Below the pieces are notes generated by a model. The model was not told the origin of the DNA and did no database searches. It saw nothing but the letters and a program-made list of their open reading frames with translations. 64,000 nt of DNA from Segniliparus sp051660745 (GTDB taxonomy: Bacteria > Actinomycetota > Actinomycetes > Mycobacteriales > Mycobacteriaceae): contig NZ_JBOFQF010000023.1 of assembly GCF_051660745.1 (NCBI RefSeq), forward strand, positions 1 to 64,000, written 5' to 3'. This document shows, piece by piece, positions 61,491 through 64,000 of this stretch; position 1 is the stretch's first letter, and every line of letters begins with the position of its first letter. A program made the position numbers and the translations under genes.

Positions 61491-62182
61491 CGTTCGTGCC
61501 CGGAACCGGGCAAGACATGGCCAAAATGGACGCTTCTGATAAACGGGCAGAAGATCTCTACCAATTGGCTCACAGGATGGACCCGAGTCTAGGGAAGGAT
61601 GCGGTGTCGGTGACGACGTGGATGGGCTACGACCGGCCCATGGACATCTTCGACCCCACGAGCGACAAATGGGCGGGCAAGCCAGATTTCGCGCTCAACG
61701 GCGCGCAGGCTTTGGACGAATGGCAGGACGCGCTGCGCATCACCCATGACGACGCTGCGGCGGGCGGGCGCTCTTTCAACACGGTTATCGGACACAGCTA
61801 CGGATCGGCGGAGGTCGGCGCGGCGGCAACCCACGGCCGCCACCTCGACGCGGATGCGATAGCCGGTGTTGGCTCGCCGGGCATGTTCGCGAACCAGCTG
61901 AGCGATTTCAACATCAACACGGGAGGGACAGTGTTCGTCGCGACAGCCGACAACGACATGATCAAAATGGCCAGCGTCGGAGACCCGGTCATCGAACCCC
62001 TCGGCCCGGACCCCAGGACCGTGACGGGCGCCTACCAATTCCAGACCGACCCCGGCCCGGAAGGCGACTGGTACTACGGCGGGCTCAGCGGCGACGCGCA
62101 CAGCAGCTACTTCACCCAAGACAGCACCGGAATGACGAGCATGGCGCAAATCATCCTCGGCCAAACCCCGAAACACGCATGA
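61475..62182 (+). pseudogene. C-terminal half of the DUF1023 alpha/beta-hydrolase
   Basis: The catalytic half of the split gene. It resumes with TSTFVPGTGQDMAKMDASDKRAEDLYQLA, then VSVTTWMGYDRPMDIFD, the nucleophile elbow TVIGHSYGSAEVGAA, the acidic/His region (AGVGSPGMFANQLSD, GDAHSSYF). These are the standard DUF1023 landmarks that the fragment ending at 41176 lacks. An ATG within the element at 61406 would add about 23 unrelated residues and could give a truncated product. The stop overlaps the next lipoprotein start (ATGA), showing the host operon continues here. Confidence 0.85.
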
Positions 62183-62850
62183 ACGCCGCCAAGAACGCGA
62201 CAGCGTTACTCCGCCTCGCTATCGCCGCGACGCTGCTCGTCGCGGGCTGCGCCCCGCGCACCGGGCAGGCGACGGGCACAAGCACGACAGCCGCCCCAGG
62301 AGCCCAAGGACACATCATGATCCCCGCACCAAGCGTCACCAGCCAGCAACAAGCCCAAGAGACCCTGTACGGGTACATGCGAAAGACCCTTGAGGGGCTA
62401 CCAGCGGGAGTGTCGATCTACAGCGCTCACCCCTGGCAAGGAGGAAGCAACAGCGCCTGCGACGACCGAATCGACCAAGAAAACGCGCCGATCACCTATC
62501 ACGATACTTTTGACATGAAGCTCCCGGCAGGCACAGCCTCGGATGCTCTGATCGCGAAAGTTAGGGAGCTTTGGGAAAGCTGGGGCTGGCGGGTCAAAGA
62601 AAGTGAAGGCGACGGCAATTTTAGCTGGTATGGCTATTCGCCAGATGGATACCAGCTAGATATCATGGGTTATTCCGGAAGACTGGCCGGTTATCCACCG
62701 ACTTTTGGTGGGCGCACGCCGTGTTTCCCTCCTCGACTCCGAGACGATCATGTTCCCAAACCCCGGATCATCACCCGTGATGGCTTCGACTACAACCAGC
62801 CGAGCGAATCTGCCGAGCCGGGCAAGCCGAGCAACCTCTTCAAATGGTGA
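62179..62850 (+). CDS. Lipoprotein downstream of the split hydrolase
   Basis: 223 residues; signal with LLVAGC lipobox (Cys24), a Thr/Ala-rich tether, then a domain beginning YGYMRKTLEGLPAGVSIYSAHPWQGG with ACDDR, DTFDMKLPAG and LIAKVRELWESWGWRVKES. The pattern (TLxxLPxG ... C ... LWxxWGW) resembles LppJ-type mycobacterial lipoproteins and the partial protein at 63287. Coupled to the hydrolase by a 4-nt overlap, hence a host-locus gene. Possibly an immunity protein (inference). Confidence 0.68.
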   Translation: MNAAKNATALLRLAIAATLLVAGCAPRTGQATGTSTTAAPGAQGHIMIPAPSVTSQQQAQETLYGYMRKTLEGLPAGVSIYSAHPWQGGSNSACDDRIDQENAPITYHDTFDMKLPAGTASDALIAKVRELWESWGWRVKESEGDGNFSWYGYSPDGYQLDIMGYSGRLAGYPPTFGGRTPCFPPRLRDDHVPKPRIITRDGFDYNQPSESAEPGKPSNLFKW

Positions 62851-63206
62851 TGGACGCTTCCTCGTCTGAAGAGCGTTCGTCAAGATCCCGAACGTTCTTT
62901 CTGCGCGCGATATGGCTGGTGGTGGCCAGTGACTTCCTCACATGCTGCACATGCTTCCTTCTAGCCGGAGACCTCGATTATTGGACGCTCAGCTCAGGTG
63001 AGTACACGTCGCGGAATCTCTGGGCAGTTATCGGGATGCGGGCCGCAGGGATCGGCTCGTACGGCCTTCTGGCAGGGGCGCTCGGGTGCGCTGCGGCCTC
63101 GACTCGCCTCGGCGAGCGAACACGACCGAGCGTTATTGCCTCATTAACGGTATGCGCCGCGCTTGTGCCAGCGTATCTCTCCATGTTTCTTGTCGTGGGA
63201 CCCTAA
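62844..63206 (+). CDS. Small integral membrane protein
   Basis: 120 residues with three hydrophobic helices (about 19-41, 59-86, 97-118) separated by short loops; CCTC in the first. No family recognised. It starts inside the end of the lipoprotein gene (ATGGTGA overlap; ATG 62850 is an alternative) and ends the T7SS-like operon. Its role may be to retain or protect against the upstream effector. Confidence 0.6.
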   Translation: MVMDASSSEERSSRSRTFFLRAIWLVVASDFLTCCTCFLLAGDLDYWTLSSGEYTSRNLWAVIGMRAAGIGSYGLLAGALGCAAASTRLGERTRPSVIASLTVCAALVPAYLSMFLVVGP

Positions 63207-63244
63207 CGCGATATGGAGCGCCCACACAGCTAGCGGCGACATTG

Positions 63245-63265
63245 AGCAACCTCTTCACGTGGTGA
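63245..63265 (+). pseudogene. Remnant of a lipoprotein gene 3' end
   Basis: AGCAACCTCTTCACGTGGTGA encodes SNLFTW-stop and is nearly identical to the end of the lipoprotein gene at 62830-62850 (SNLFKW-stop, two mismatches). No open frame leads into it, so it looks like the tail left from a deleted or recombined paralogue. Confidence 0.45.
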
Positions 63266-63286
63266 CAGCATGATCCGTGAGCAGGG

Positions 63287-64000
63287 CTAACGTTCGCGCG
63301 TGATGGTATGCGGGAAGTTCGCGACGACTGTGGGGTCTTCGTGGCCTTTCTGGAAATCAGCGTCGCACGTTGCCAAAATATTGGGCCGCTCATTGCCTTC
63401 GATATATAGGTGCGTCTCGATGCCTGAGTTCGTGATGCCGCCGTCGCTGGGATCGTCGGGTTTATTGCTGGTCACATGCCGTATTGTCCAGCCGAACTGC
63501 GCCCATATTCGGGTAATTTCGTCGGAGAGCTGCTTGGCCTCGTCGGAGGACTTCACGCCAAGTTGTCCCTCGTGCAGGAGATAGAATTTCGATGCGAAGA
63601 GAGGCGGAAAGTCTTTACTGGTTTGCGTCTCGGGATGAACGACATACGGGATGTGCGCGGGCTGCCCTCCTGGAGCCTCCAAACTCCAGTACCAGCCGGG
63701 CGGAAGCTTGTCGAGCGTTTGCTGGAGAAACTCGAAGCACGCCCGGCCCGCCGCAGCCTCGTCGGGCAATGTCGATTTGAACCGGTAGGGCGGTGTGTAC
63801 GAGGTGGTTGGAGCGCTGGACCGGTTGCTGTTCAGCACTGCCTTCTCGCCAGCGCTTCCGAATGCGTAGCCGAGCACCAACGAGAGGATGAGGATCGCCC
63901 ACCCCCAGCCGACCCAACGCAAAGCCGGTCTCTGCTTGTAGACAGCCCACGAGAAACCTGCTGTCGCGACGAGGAAAGCTGCCAGCCATCCGCCTGCGAT
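63287..64000 (-). CDS. Membrane-anchored paralogue of the lipoprotein family, partial
   Basis: The frame stays open to the window end, so the 5' end is missing; TTG 63922 is internal. Two hydrophobic helices (GGWLAAFLVATAGFSWAVY and GWGWAILILSLVLGYAFGS) precede an outside domain with RACFEFLQQTLDKLPPGWYWSLEAPGG and LSDEITRIWAQFGWTIRHVTS. This repeats the TLxxLPxG ... IWxxxGW pattern of the lipoprotein at 62179, with a membrane anchor in place of a lipobox. It converges on the plus-strand operon. Confidence 0.65.
   Translation of the reverse strand: MAGGWLAAFLVATAGFSWAVYKQRPALRWVGWGWAILILSLVLGYAFGSAGEKAVLNSNRSSAPTTSYTPPYRFKSTLPDEAAAGRACFEFLQQTLDKLPPGWYWSLEAPGGQPAHIPYVVHPETQTSKDFPPLFASKFYLLHEGQLGVKSSDEAKQLSDEITRIWAQFGWTIRHVTSNKPDDPSDGGITNSGIETHLYIEGNERPNILATCDADFQKGHEDPTVVANFPHTITRER

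Noticed and set aside
61039..61524. 161-codon minus-strand frame across the right junction.
   Set aside because: Mostly the shadow of the lipoprotein gene at 60238 and crosses the element boundary; no family features.

Overview
The window is high-GC DNA with dense actinobacterial coding, many GTG/TTG starts and many 1-8 bp gene overlaps. The gene set is typical of Mycobacteriales: an Mpa/ARC proteasomal ATPase ending in QYL, a short SecA2, a GarA FHA protein, the Rv1829/Rv1830-type pair, a Rip1-type site-2 protease beside dxr and ispG, and T7SS/EspC-like small proteins. Gene order differs from Mycobacterium, and neighbourhoods that are far apart there are fused here. A deep-branching relative such as Segniliparus is my best guess; that is inference, because no rRNA marker is present.

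Layout. (1) 1-4.5 kb: fmt, a DUF2631 membrane protein, a substrate-binding lipoprotein, a quinone-oxidoreductase-like protein and an aliphatic amidase. (2) 4.5-13.9 kb: accessory region with a catalytically degenerate IS701-like transposase, a Tat-signal carboxylesterase, and a coupled gene set (class II DAHP synthase, EntA-like dehydrogenase, PhzD, PhzE, methyltransferase) that should lead from the shikimate pathway to 3-hydroxyanthranilate. (3) 14-38.6 kb: mostly chromosomal core. It holds isoprenoid genes dxr and ispG around rip1, a lipoprotein transpeptidase, map, a RecB-like nuclease, three tandem small secreted proteins, trmI, mpa, an OsmC protein, secA2, pgsA, gcvH, garA, a DUF151 nuclease, a MerR regulator, gcvP, a decarboxylase-like amidohydrolase, a beta-propeller lipoprotein, a glycerate kinase and a hexapeptide acyltransferase. 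(4) 38.6-64 kb: a tandem-XRE regulator and a type VII secretion (T7SS)-associated locus interrupted by an integrative element.

The main discovery is the element at about 41.17-61.47 kb. A DUF1023-type alpha/beta-hydrolase gene is cut in two: its N-terminal half ends at 41.17 kb and its C-terminal half, with the GHSYGS nucleophile motif, resumes at about 61.48 kb. The roughly 20.3 kb between them encode a large serine recombinase (its start codon abuts the left junction), a RepSA-like initiator, an FtsK/TraSA-like translocase and a regulator pair. This is the layout of an actinomycete integrative and conjugative element (AICE). Eleven-base inverted arms (AATATGACCAT / ATGGTCATATT) flank the two junctions as expected for attP half-sites. 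The cargo is unusual in two ways. One part is a two-gene unit with its own sigma70-like promoter and atypically AT-rich DNA: a small IS3-OrfA-like HTH protein coupled to an 880-residue protein with nine zinc-ribbon/WHP repeats wrapped around a Vsr/DUF559-like nuclease domain, a good candidate for an undescribed defence or element-maintenance system. The other is a row of WXG/EspC-like proteins, large Pro/Gly-rich proteins and lipoproteins of the same general classes as the locus the element has interrupted. Precise excision through the proposed TT core would restore the hydrolase reading frame.

All functional statements are read from motifs and remembered family features; no database search was possible.
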